A stretch of 6,106 nt of DNA from Desulfobulbaceae bacterium UBA2262. GTDB taxonomy: Bacteria > Desulfobacterota > Desulfobulbia > Desulfobulbales > Desulfurivibrionaceae. Position numbers and translations under genes: made by a program. The stretch spans positions 1-6,106 of the forward strand of contig DDXK01000035.1 in assembly GCA_002347185.1 (NCBI GenBank), in the 5' to 3' direction. Below, in pieces: positions 1-6,106 of this stretch. The notes beneath the pieces were generated by a model. That model ran no database searches. It had not been told where the DNA came from and saw only the letters and a list, made by a program, of their open reading frames with translations. Each line of letters begins with the position of its first letter. The stretch's first letter is position 1.

Positions 1-92
1 TCAAGGTCCTTTCCTGGTATGACAACGAATGGGGCTACTCCAACCGGGTGCTGGACCTGATCCGGATGATGGACGAACAAAAGCCCCTGTAA
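1..92 (+). CDS. gap: Glyceraldehyde-3-phosphate dehydrogenase, C-terminal end (5' partial)
   Basis: This is the last 29 codons and TAA stop of a gene that begins outside the window; the reading frame starts at base 3. The peptide contains WYDNEWGYSNRVLDL, the signature near the C terminus of phosphorylating GAPDH, in the last helix and strand of the catalytic domain. The family is cytosolic and tetrameric. It converts glyceraldehyde 3-phosphate, NAD(P)+ and phosphate to 1,3-bisphosphoglycerate in glycolysis, and runs in reverse in gluconeogenesis. The catalytic Cys and the Rossmann fold lie outside the window, so cofactor preference cannot be judged. The next gene is on the same strand 127 bases downstream, with a stem-loop between them. 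The family call is near certain from this motif; the paralogue is unknown. Confidence 0.96.
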   Translation, partial: KVLSWYDNEWGYSNRVLDLIRMMDEQKPL

Positions 93-103
93 ACCGAAAA
101 TCC

Positions 104-140
104 TTCCGGATATCGCGCGGGAGAGTGGCGGTATCCGGAA
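104..140 (+). repeat. Inverted repeat / stem-loop after the gap gene
   Basis: TTCCGGATA at 104-112 is matched exactly by TATCCGGAA at 132-140. The pairing continues inward (a T-G wobble, then three Watson-Crick pairs) to give a 13-bp stem with an 11-base loop at 117-127. It starts 11 bases after the gap stop codon. No T run follows on the + strand (caggagccaa), so it is not a canonical intrinsic terminator in that direction. It could protect the 3' end of the gap mRNA, reduce read-through into the next gene, or bind a protein as a palindromic operator. The structure is seen directly; the role is inferred. Confidence 0.55.
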
Positions 141-209
141 CAGGAGCCAATCCGGGCGATGGAAAAGGGCGCGCCGCCAGATCGGGGCCGCGTCCTTTTG
201 GCCTTTGGC

Positions 210-214
210 AAGGA
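210..214 (+). promoter_or_regulatory. Ribosome binding site that sets the dikinase start
   Basis: AAGGA lies five bases before the ATG at 220. The open frame extends upstream to a TTG at 205, but the AAGGA would fall inside that version, after its start. The ATG at 220 is therefore the better start. Confidence 0.6.
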
Positions 215-219
215 TCCCC

Positions 220-3200
220 ATGACCAGCGACCACGACAGCCCGCCGGAACTGCAATCGGACGCCCTGAAGGCCAACCTGCTGGAAACAGCGGTGGAGAAG
301 GTGACCATCGACCCTGCCCTTCTTGTCCTGGTCGAGATCGTTGACAAATTCAGGGGGATCAGCAAGGGGGCCGAGGGGCTGCTCTACGAAATCAGCCATC
401 CCTTCCGCAACTGGAAGCTGATTCTCCCCAGGCTGCGTTCCTTTGTCCTCAAGAACATCGAACATTACCAGCGCCATGAGGAGGGGCCGCGGGCCTTCTC
501 CCGCTTCTGCGACCTCTTTCTCGCCGCCGTGGAGGAGAGCCGCAGGAACGAGGCCCTGCTGGCCATGGCCATGGAGGGGCTGCTCGCCTATCTGGAGAAG
601 CAGACTTCCCTGCTGACCGGCAAGGAGCTCTGCCGGTATCAGGCCGCGCTGGACGACTGTTTCGCCAAATTGCACGATCTGGACGACGAGCTTCTCCTGG
701 TTCTGGTCCAGGGGCAGCACCCCTTCAAAAAGATCGTTTCCCGGCTGGCCGGGCAGGCCGACAGCGCCGACGCCCCCTTCGCCTCTGGCGTGGCCGCCCG
801 CCTCCTGCGCAGGGTGCTGGTGCTCAACTACCGCTACTGGCTCGGCGAGGAAGACCCTCAGGCCTGGTTTCTCGCCCAGTGCGGCCCGCTCTGCAGCGGC
901 TGGCGGGCGGGCTCGCTCTTCGCGGCCATCTCGCATGCCCGCCTGGCCGAGCATCTGGCCGTGGCCGAGGCGCTGGATCCTGTCGAGCCGGGCGCTCTGG
1001 CCAGGCTGCTCCCCCTGCCCAACCACATGGAGCTGGTCCGTCTCTACAAGGAGCTGCCGGAGCATCTTGGGGAGGAGGCGGGTGTGCAGGCCCCGGCCGC
1101 CGACCGCTTCGCCGAGAACCGCAAGTTGCTTTTCCTGTTCCGGATCATGGACACCGCCGGCCTTGGCCTGATCCATGAGGAAACCCTGCGCGAGATCAAC
1201 CGCAGCCTGGTGCAGCTGATCCGTCAGCAGACCTTCGAGGAGATCGAGCGCTTCCTGCTCACCACCCTCTCGCTCTTGAAGGCCAATGTCAGAAAATACC
1301 CGCACACCTCCCTGCAGTGCATCCAGGTGCTGGGCAGCGAGGTGTTCAACCGCGGCAACAGCCGGCTGGTGGAGACCTTTCTCTGGGAAACGGTGCGTTT
1401 CGGCTTCCAGTATGCCAATTTTCAGGGTTTGAACGAGGATTGGCAGCCCATCGCCAACCCGGCTCACCTGGCCAACATCCGGGTCTGGCTCAGTCTGATC
1501 ATGCAGGAGCCCAAGTGGTGTTCCACCCTTTTTTCCGCATTGATCATCAACATCAAGCTCACCGGCACCTGCGTCAAGGATACGGATCTCTTCCAGCGCG
1601 ACATCACCGCCCTTCTGAACCATCCCATCGAACCGATCTACAACCTGGCCAAGCAGTTCACCAAGCTGATGCCGGTCTTTTTCAACGAAATCGGCGCGGA
1701 AGGGCTGCTGCGGGATGTCTCCACCGAGCTTGACGAGCTGCACCGGCGCAAGGACCGGCTCATCCATTTTTTGCGTAAGCAGAGCCATGTGGAATCGAGC
1801 AACCGGATCGTCGATTTCATCGAGGCGATCTTCCGTTTCTGGCATACCCGCGACAAGGAGCCCCTTGCCGACTATCTGCCCGAGGAGGTGCTGGCCGAGG
1901 TCGCCGGCCAGGGCCCCTTTGTCGATCAGCTCCATGCCCTGATGGAGCGGGCCTTTGCCGAGGGCAGGGTGCGCAGGATCGAGGATCTGCTCGCCTGGGA
2001 AAGCCAGAGCCGGGAGCGCTGGCTGGCCGCCCAGCAGGATCTCTCCCCGGGCGAGCGGCGCCGCTTCTTCCTTCTCGCCGAGATGTATCAGCTCTGTTAT
2101 CAGAAGTACAACCTCGGCGTGCAGGAGCTGAAGCAGCATCTGCGCCTTGCCGCCAACAGCGGCTTCCCGGAGCTGGAAGGGCTGCTGGCCGATCTGGAGA
2201 TCTGCGACACCTTCCAGTGCCTTTCCGCGCTGCTCGACCAGCTGGAGGCGCTCAAGGCGATCATCCTGAGCCCGGAGCGGTTCGAGGCCAAGGAGGACAT
2301 CTACTACAAGCGGCACATTGCCGTGGACATCCCTTCGGTCTATGGCCGCTACCGGGAGAAGAAATTCGATGCCTTAAGCCTTTCCTTCCGCCTGGAGAAT
2401 CTGGCCAATGTTTATCTGGAGAAGCTGGCCGACACCGTCAACCTCTCCTTCATCACCCGGGCCACCTTTTTCCGCATCGTCAAATGCCTCCGCCTCTACC
2501 TGCGCGCCCTGCGGATCGACGGCATCACCAGCCGGCGGCTGGAGACCTACATGTCTCTGCTCCTGAGCTCCTTCAACATCAAGCGCTTTTCCTACACCCA
2601 GTATCTCGATATCTTCCGGGGCTTCACCGAAGGGGTGAAGGACGTCATCTACACCTACTACACCAATATCCATCAGAACAACCTCTCCATCATCGTTCCC
2701 AGGATCGGCCCGGAAAACCTGCTGGCCAAGTACCGTTCCCTGTGGGAAAGAGAGGACCCCGCCGGCAATGTCAACCGCCTTTCCGAAAGCTTCATGCGCG
2801 ATCTCTTCGCCACCACCTTCGGCCTCCAGCACCTGGACAACTTCCTTGCCCGCATCTACCAGACCCTGGAGAACCAGAAGGATCTGCTGGACGAGGAGCA
2901 TCTCGATCTCCTGATGACCTACAACCCGGACCGGGCCATCAGCAGCCTGCACCAGAAGAATCAGCGCACCAATAACCTCATTCTGCTGGGCAACAAGGGC
3001 TACAACCTCAAGGTGCTGGCCCTGGACAACAAACCGGTGCCGCCGGGCTTCATCATCACCACGGAGATCTTCCGCTGCTGGCCGGTGGTGAGGAGTTTTT
3101 ACAAGGCCCGCGACGAATTCATGGCCCAGATCAGGACCGCGCTCACCGAACTGGAAAAAAAGACCGGCCGGACCTTCGGCGACCCGGCCAACCCGCTGCT

Positions 3201-4491
3201 CCTTTCGGTGCGGAGCGGCGCCGCCATCTCCATGCCGGGAATGATGGCCACCATCCATAACGTGGGGCTGAATCAGGAGCTTACCGAGGGCTTTGCCGCC
3301 ACGGCCGGCGCCCCCACCTACCCGGCCAACTGCCGGGTGGACTACCTGGCCTGGGACAACTACCGCCGCTTTCTCCAGTCCTGGGCCATGAACGAGGGGT
3401 TGCAGCGGGAGGCTTTCCAGGCGCTGATGGACGAGGCCAAGATCCGGCACGGGGTCAGGGTGAAGCGGGAGTTTTCCGCCGAACAGATGAAGGAGCTGGC
3501 CCTGGAGTACCAGAAGAAGATCCGCAGCGTCGGCATCGGCATCCCGGACGACCCCTGGCTGCAGCTCACCGGCGCGGTGGAGCTGGTGCTCAACTCCTGG
3601 TATGCGCAGAAAACCAGGGAATACCGGAGCCTGATGGATGTTTCCGAGGAGTGGGGCACGGCGGTCATCGTCCAGGCCATGGTTTACGGCAACCAGGGGC
3701 CCGATTCCGGCAGCGGCGTCTTCTTCACCGCCCATCCCTACCGCAAGGTGAGCCGGGTCGCCCTCTGGGGCGATTACGCGGTGGGCGACCAGGGCGAGGA
3801 TATCGTCAGCGGCCTGGTCGCCGCCTACCCTGTTTCCGTGGAGCAGGCGGAGCTTGATGGCCGGCCGGAGGCAGACACCCTGGAGCGGCGCTTTCCACGG
3901 ATTTATGAGCGGCTCCTTGCCATTTCCCGCGAGCTGGTCTACGAAAAACGCTGGAACCCGCAGGAGATCGAATTCACCTTCGAAGGCCCGGAGGAGGAGC
4001 AGCTTTTTCTGCTGCAGACCCGGGACATGATCACCATCAAGAAGAGGGAGAACTTCGCGGTCTTCAAGGAAAGCAGGGCGATGGAGAACCTGCTCGGCTA
4101 CGGGATCGGCGTTTCCGGCAGCGCCCTTTCCGGGCGCGCCGTCTTCACCGCCGCCAATATTCGCCGCCTCAAGGCCGAGGATCCAGCCACCCCGGTGATC
4201 CTTATCAGGCAGGATACCGTGCCCGAGGATATCAAGGAGATCGCCATGGCCGACGGCCTGCTCACCGCCCGGGGCGGCCAGACCTCGCATGCGGCGGTGG
4301 TCGCCGTCCGGCTGGAAAAAACCTGCGTGGTGGGCTGTAACGCCCTGAAGGTATACGAAAGCGAGGAGCGCTGCGAGATCGGCGGGGTTGAGCTCCGCTG
4401 CGGCGACGCCATCAGCATAGATGGCCGCAAGGGGCTTTTTCTCAAGGGAGCGCATCCGATCCGGGAAGAGGTGCAGATCCTGCCGCTCTGA
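220..4491 (+). CDS. PPDK-like ATP-grasp / phosphohistidine protein with a ~900-residue unknown N-terminal region and no PEP/pyruvate barrel
   Basis: 1423 residues; PPDK itself is about 870-900. Residues 1 to ~915 are unrecognised, soluble-looking and mostly helical, without signal peptide or clear membrane segment. Distinctive stretches are 40-65, 699-711 (HIAVDIPSVYGRY) and 785-819. The PPDK ATP-grasp module spans about 920-1270: GNKGYNL with Lys926, VPPGF at 940-944, SVRSG with Arg998, SMPGMM at 1004-1009, GTAVIVQAMVYGNQG at 1146-1160, QGED at 1191-1194, Glu1249/Glu1251, and QTR at 1266-1268. These match the ATP-contacting positions of PPDK. The swivelling phosphohistidine domain spans about 1293-1405, with GGQTSHAAVV and catalytic His1357; Thr1355 matches the Thr phosphorylated by PPDK regulatory proteins. 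The protein ends at LPL, right after this domain, so the PEP/pyruvate TIM barrel is missing. It should be able to transfer phosphate from ATP to His1357; the final acceptor is unknown. A sugar or small-molecule dikinase resembling rifampicin phosphotransferase in logic, or a protein needing a separate partner, are both possible. Domain calls are firm; the function is not. Confidence 0.9.
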   Translation: MTSDHDSPPELQSDALKANLLETAVEKVTIDPALLVLVEIVDKFRGISKGAEGLLYEISHPFRNWKLILPRLRSFVLKNIEHYQRHEEGPRAFSRFCDLFLAAVEESRRNEALLAMAMEGLLAYLEKQTSLLTGKELCRYQAALDDCFAKLHDLDDELLLVLVQGQHPFKKIVSRLAGQADSADAPFASGVAARLLRRVLVLNYRYWLGEEDPQAWFLAQCGPLCSGWRAGSLFAAISHARLAEHLAVAEALDPVEPGALARLLPLPNHMELVRLYKELPEHLGEEAGVQAPAADRFAENRKLLFLFRIMDTAGLGLIHEETLREINRSLVQLIRQQTFEEIERFLLTTLSLLKANVRKYPHTSLQCIQVLGSEVFNRGNSRLVETFLWETVRFGFQYANFQGLNEDWQPIANPAHLANIRVWLSLIMQEPKWCSTLFSALIINIKLTGTCVKDTDLFQRDITALLNHPIEPIYNLAKQFTKLMPVFFNEIGAEGLLRDVSTELDELHRRKDRLIHFLRKQSHVESSNRIVDFIEAIFRFWHTRDKEPLADYLPEEVLAEVAGQGPFVDQLHALMERAFAEGRVRRIEDLLAWESQSRERWLAAQQDLSPGERRRFFLLAEMYQLCYQKYNLGVQELKQHLRLAANSGFPELEGLLADLEICDTFQCLSALLDQLEALKAIILSPERFEAKEDIYYKRHIAVDIPSVYGRYREKKFDALSLSFRLENLANVYLEKLADTVNLSFITRATFFRIVKCLRLYLRALRIDGITSRRLETYMSLLLSSFNIKRFSYTQYLDIFRGFTEGVKDVIYTYYTNIHQNNLSIIVPRIGPENLLAKYRSLWEREDPAGNVNRLSESFMRDLFATTFGLQHLDNFLARIYQTLENQKDLLDEEHLDLLMTYNPDRAISSLHQKNQRTNNLILLGNKGYNLKVLALDNKPVPPGFIITTEIFRCWPVVRSFYKARDEFMAQIRTALTELEKKTGRTFGDPANPLLLSVRSGAAISMPGMMATIHNVGLNQELTEGFAATAGAPTYPANCRVDYLAWDNYRRFLQSWAMNEGLQREAFQALMDEAKIRHGVRVKREFSAEQMKELALEYQKKIRSVGIGIPDDPWLQLTGAVELVLNSWYAQKTREYRSLMDVSEEWGTAVIVQAMVYGNQGPDSGSGVFFTAHPYRKVSRVALWGDYAVGDQGEDIVSGLVAAYPVSVEQAELDGRPEADTLERRFPRIYERLLAISRELVYEKRWNPQEIEFTFEGPEEEQLFLLQTRDMITIKKRENFAVFKESRAMENLLGYGIGVSGSALSGRAVFTAANIRRLKAEDPATPVILIRQDTVPEDIKEIAMADGLLTARGGQTSHAAVVAVRLEKTCVVGCNALKVYESEERCEIGGVELRCGDAISIDGRKGLFLKGAHPIREEVQILPL

Positions 4492-4498
4492 GCGCTTG

Positions 4499-4516
4499 TT
4501 GCCTTTTGGCCGGCAA
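4499..4516 (+). terminator. Possible weak stem-loop after the dikinase gene
   Basis: TTGCC at 4499-4503 pairs with GGCAA at 4512-4516. A competing smaller hairpin, GCC-TTTT-GGC, lies within it at 4501-4510. The following sequence, tccttatatttta, is T-rich but interrupted. It begins seven bases after the stop codon, where a terminator would be expected. The stem is only five pairs and overlaps a possible promoter, so this is a weak call. Confidence 0.25.
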
Positions 4517-4526
4517 TCCTTATATT
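4499..4526 (+). promoter_or_regulatory. Possible sigma70-type promoter for the small gene
   Basis: TTGCCT at 4499-4504 (four of six matches to TTGACA) and TATATT at 4521-4526 (five of six matches to TATAAT) are separated by 16 bases. They lie in the only clearly AT-rich stretch of the window, about 4517-4550. A start near 4533 would leave a leader of about 115 bases before the ATG at 4648. The -35 match is poor and the site overlaps the possible hairpin listed at the same place, so at most one of the two readings may be right. Confidence 0.25.
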
Positions 4527-4632
4527 TTAGATATTCTTCTGACAAAGAAAGGCGCGGGGCGGTCACTGCTGGCGACAAAGGAGGCAGGCCGTCCGGGTGC
4601 TGGGTGAAGAATAATTTTTGCGCACCGGCAAC

Positions 4633-4640
4633 GGGGAGGA
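4633..4640 (+). promoter_or_regulatory. Ribosome binding site that sets the small-gene start
   Basis: GGGGAGGA is a near-ideal Shine-Dalgarno sequence seven bases before the ATG at 4648. It argues against the in-frame upstream TTG at 4618, which would add ten residues and place this purine run inside the coding region. Confidence 0.75.
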
Positions 4641-4647
4641 GGGCAGG

Positions 4648-5220
4648 ATGGAGATCGGCAAAGCGAATTCCCAGAGGCAATCCCTGCAGGTTCCGCAGGA
4701 AAAAAAGGACAGGCCGGCCGCCACCGGCAAGGAAGCTCAAGCCGCCGGGCCGCAGGGTTCGAGAGTCGAGGCGGGCCTGGTAATCAAGGCCAAGCTCGTC
4801 GAGGTGCTCCTGGTCGTCAAGAAGGAGGCCCAGGTCACCTTTGCCACCCAGGGCGGGGTCAGCCAGCGGGCCGGACAAGAGGAGCAGGGCCTTGACCTGG
4901 CCACCCTCACCTACAACGGCAAGCCCCTGAGCGAGCTCGCCCCGGAAGAGGCGCAGGCGCTCATTGCCGAGGATGGCCACTTCGGGGTCGAGAAGACCGC
5001 GCAGCGGATCGCGGATTTCGTCCTCGCCGGCGGCGGCGACAACCTGGGTCGGCTGCAGGCGGCCCGCGAGGGGGTGCTCCAGGGCTTTGCCGAAGCGGAG
5101 AAGGCCTGGGGCGGCAAGCTCCCCGATATCAGCGTCCAGACCCTCAACAGGACACTGGAGCTGATCGACGCCCGCATCCGGGAGCTGGGCGGCGGCAGCC
5201 TCCTCGATGTCACGGCCTGA
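4648..5220 (+). CDS. Conserved small protein, possibly DUF5610 / 'hydrogenase-4 component G'-like
   Basis: A 190-residue protein with no signal peptide and no clear membrane span. Residues 1-40 are rich in Q, K, A, G and P and look disordered. Residues 41-66 (EAGLVIKAKLVEVLLVVKKE and on) form a hydrophobic/basic segment. Residues 97-182 look like a folded helical domain: LAPEEAQALIAEDGHFGVEKTAQRIADFV, then a GGGDN turn, AAREGVLQGFAEAEKAWGGKLPDIS, and a last helix ending IDARIREL. From memory this resembles a small family in sulfate-reducing and related bacteria that is often labelled 'hydrogenase-4 component G' or DUF5610. That label says nothing reliable about function, and I see no hydrogenase genes nearby. 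No catalytic motif or metal ligand cluster is visible. It lies 156 bases after the dikinase stop and is followed by a strong hairpin, so it may be monocistronic or the tail of an operon. That it is a real gene is well supported by its ribosome binding site and coding character. Confidence 0.8.
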   Translation: MEIGKANSQRQSLQVPQEKKDRPAATGKEAQAAGPQGSRVEAGLVIKAKLVEVLLVVKKEAQVTFATQGGVSQRAGQEEQGLDLATLTYNGKPLSELAPEEAQALIAEDGHFGVEKTAQRIADFVLAGGGDNLGRLQAAREGVLQGFAEAEKAWGGKLPDISVQTLNRTLELIDARIRELGGGSLLDVTA

Positions 5221-5237
5221 ATTCTTCTCTCCCTTGC

Positions 5238-5270
5238 GGCCATCCGGCGGTCTCTGACCGTCGGATGGCC
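5238..5270 (+). terminator. Strong hairpin between convergent genes
   Basis: Bases 5238-5252 pair with 5256-5270 in a 15-bp stem, all Watson-Crick except one G-T wobble, closed by a TCT loop. The next bases are ctgtcttt, a modest T-rich tail for + strand transcripts. It starts 17 bases after the small-gene stop and lies 12 bases from the stop of the minus-strand gene. It therefore probably ends the + strand unit. The minus-strand side lacks a T run, so action on transcripts from that direction would be weaker or would depend on the hairpin alone. Confidence 0.75.
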
Positions 5271-5281
5271 CTGTCTTTACT

Positions 5282-6106
5282 TCATGCCTTGCCCCCCCTT
5301 TTTCGCAACCAGGCCAGCGCCTCTTCCCGCATTCTGTACTTCTGGACCTTGCCGGTCACGGTCATGGGGAACTCCTCCACGAACCAGATATATTTCGGGA
5401 TTTTGTAATGGGCGATCCTCCCCTGGCAGAAGGCCCGGATCTCCTCCTCGTCCAGGGTCAGGCCGGCTCGGGGGCGGATCCAGGCCATGAGCTCCTCGCC
5501 GTAGAACGCGTCAGGCACCCCGAAGATGGCGACGCCGGCCACTTTGGGATGGGTGAAGAGGTAGTCCTCAATCTCGCGGGGATAGATATTCTCTCCTCCC
5601 CGGATGACCAGTTCCTTGAGGCGGCCGGTGATCCGTACATATCCCCCGCTCTCCATCCGGCCCAGGTCGCCGGAGTGGAGCCAGCCCTCCTGGTCGATGG
5701 CCTTGGCGGTTGCTTCCGGATCCTTGTAATAGCCCAGCATGACATGGTAGCCGCGGAAGCAGAGCTCGCCGACCTCGCCCAGGGGCAGGGTGCGGCCGCT
5801 GGCCGGCTCCACCACCTTCACCTCCTGGTGGGGGAGGCTGGTGCCCACCGTGCCGATCCGTCGCTCCAGGCTGTCGTCCCGGCTGGTGAGGTGGGTCAGG
5901 GGCGAGGCCTCGGTCTGCCCGTAGCCGATGAGGATCTCCCGGCAGTGCATTTCGCGGATCACCCGCTCCATGAGGGCGGGCGGGCAGGGAGCGCCCGCCA
6001 TGATCCCGGTGCGCAGGCAGGTGAGATCGAGCTGCCCGAAGCTGGGGTGCTCCAGCTCGGCGATGAACATGGTGGGCACGCCGTGGATGGCGGTGCAGCG
6101 CTCCTC
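5282..6106 (-). CDS. AMP-forming acyl-CoA synthetase, ACSF2-like, C-terminal half (5' partial)
   Basis: The frame is open to the right edge, reading EERCTAIHGVPTMFIAELEHP at the truncated end, so the true start is outside the window. About 274 residues are visible of an expected ~550. The GTG at 6079 is not a credible start because the conserved family sequence continues upstream. The enzyme activates a carboxylic acid with ATP to an acyl-adenylate and then forms the CoA thioester, releasing AMP and pyrophosphate. Visible family motifs in order are YGQTEASP (5900-5923, adenine/acyl pocket), GWLHSGDLG with the ribose-binding Asp, GRLKELVIRGGENIYPREIE (hinge and CoA-side motif), and PMTVTGKVQK, whose Lys at 5348-5350 is the adenylation-step lysine. 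The overall pattern is closest to the ACSF2 / medium-chain fatty acyl-CoA synthetase group. The exact chain length or substrate cannot be told from this half. It converges on the small + strand gene and is probably an independent transcription unit. Confidence 0.95.
   Translation of the reverse strand, partial: EERCTAIHGVPTMFIAELEHPSFGQLDLTCLRTGIMAGAPCPPALMERVIREMHCREILIGYGQTEASPLTHLTSRDDSLERRIGTVGTSLPHQEVKVVEPASGRTLPLGEVGELCFRGYHVMLGYYKDPEATAKAIDQEGWLHSGDLGRMESGGYVRITGRLKELVIRGGENIYPREIEDYLFTHPKVAGVAIFGVPDAFYGEELMAWIRPRAGLTLDEEEIRAFCQGRIAHYKIPKYIWFVEEFPMTVTGKVQKYRMREEALAWLRKRGGKA

Noticed and set aside
205..219. TTG at 205 as the start of the dikinase-like protein.
   Set aside because: It would place the AAGGA Shine-Dalgarno sequence at 210-214 inside the coding region. 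The ATG at 220 has that site at suitable spacing.
159..344. Short + strand frame starting at ATG 159, ahead of the dikinase start.
   Set aside because: It has no good ribosome binding site, overlaps the start of the real gene in another frame, and its peptide has biased Gly/Arg/Pro composition typical of shadow frames in GC-rich DNA.
1..2316. A 771-codon open frame on the minus strand opposite the dikinase gene.
   Set aside because: It is in codon register with the + strand gene. It stays open only because that GC-rich gene almost never uses TTA, CTA or TCA; the single TTA at 2374 is what breaks it. The peptide is low-complexity in character and matches no family, whereas the + strand has clear PPDK motifs.
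220..4491. Complete pyruvate, phosphate dikinase, PEP synthase or glucan water dikinase.
   Set aside because: The C-terminal PEP/pyruvate barrel required for PPDK and PEP synthase is absent. Glucan water dikinase has the domains in the opposite order, with the His domain before the ATP-binding domain.
4618..4647. TTG at 4618 as the start of the small protein.
   Set aside because: The strong GGGGAGGA at 4633-4640 is correctly spaced for the ATG at 4648, and the ten extra residues look like translated leader.
4492..4647. Riboswitch, sigma54 or sigma28 promoter in the intergenic gap.
   Set aside because: I found no TGGCAC-N5-TTGCA or TAAA-N15-GCCGATAA-like spacing and no recognisable riboswitch core; only a weak sigma70-like match remains.
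2374..4980. An 868-codon open frame on the minus strand.
   Set aside because: Same cause: register-matched antisense to the dikinase gene, and it runs on across the intergenic gap into the small gene. The opposite strand encodes the ATP-grasp and phosphohistidine motifs.

Overview
The window reads as ordinary chromosomal DNA from a GC-rich bacterium. The gene families and protein flavour (an ACSF2-type acyl-CoA synthetase, a giant dikinase-like protein, a small protein resembling those seen in sulfate reducers) suggest a Desulfobulbales-like member of the Desulfobacterota. That placement is an inference, not a search result. No tRNA or rRNA gene, insertion sequence, CRISPR array or integrase was seen.

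Layout, left to right. (1) Bases 1-92 are the 3' end of a glyceraldehyde-3-phosphate dehydrogenase gene on the + strand. (2) A 127-base gap follows, carrying a 13-bp stem-loop (104-140). (3) Bases 220-4491 (+) encode a 1423-residue protein. Its last ~500 residues are the ATP-grasp and phosphohistidine domains of pyruvate, phosphate dikinase (PPDK), with the key catalytic residues conserved. The PEP/pyruvate TIM barrel that completes PPDK is absent. The first ~900 residues are a helical region I do not recognise. (4) A 156-base, partly AT-rich gap (4492-4647) holds a possible weak hairpin and promoter. (5) Bases 4648-5220 (+) encode a 190-residue small protein with a conserved-looking C-terminal half. 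(6) A strong hairpin (5238-5270) sits between convergent genes. (7) Bases 5282-6106 (-) are the C-terminal half of an ACSF2-like AMP-forming acyl-CoA synthetase that runs off the right edge.

Function. The gapdh fragment and the dikinase-like gene are co-oriented and may be co-transcribed. That would fit a role for the dikinase near the triose/PEP end of central carbon metabolism, but its phosphoryl acceptor cannot be read from the sequence. The acyl-CoA synthetase is convergent and probably an independent unit. The most interesting item is the dikinase-like protein: an apparently competent ATP-to-histidine phosphorylation module coupled to a very large unknown N-terminal region in place of the usual PEP/pyruvate site.
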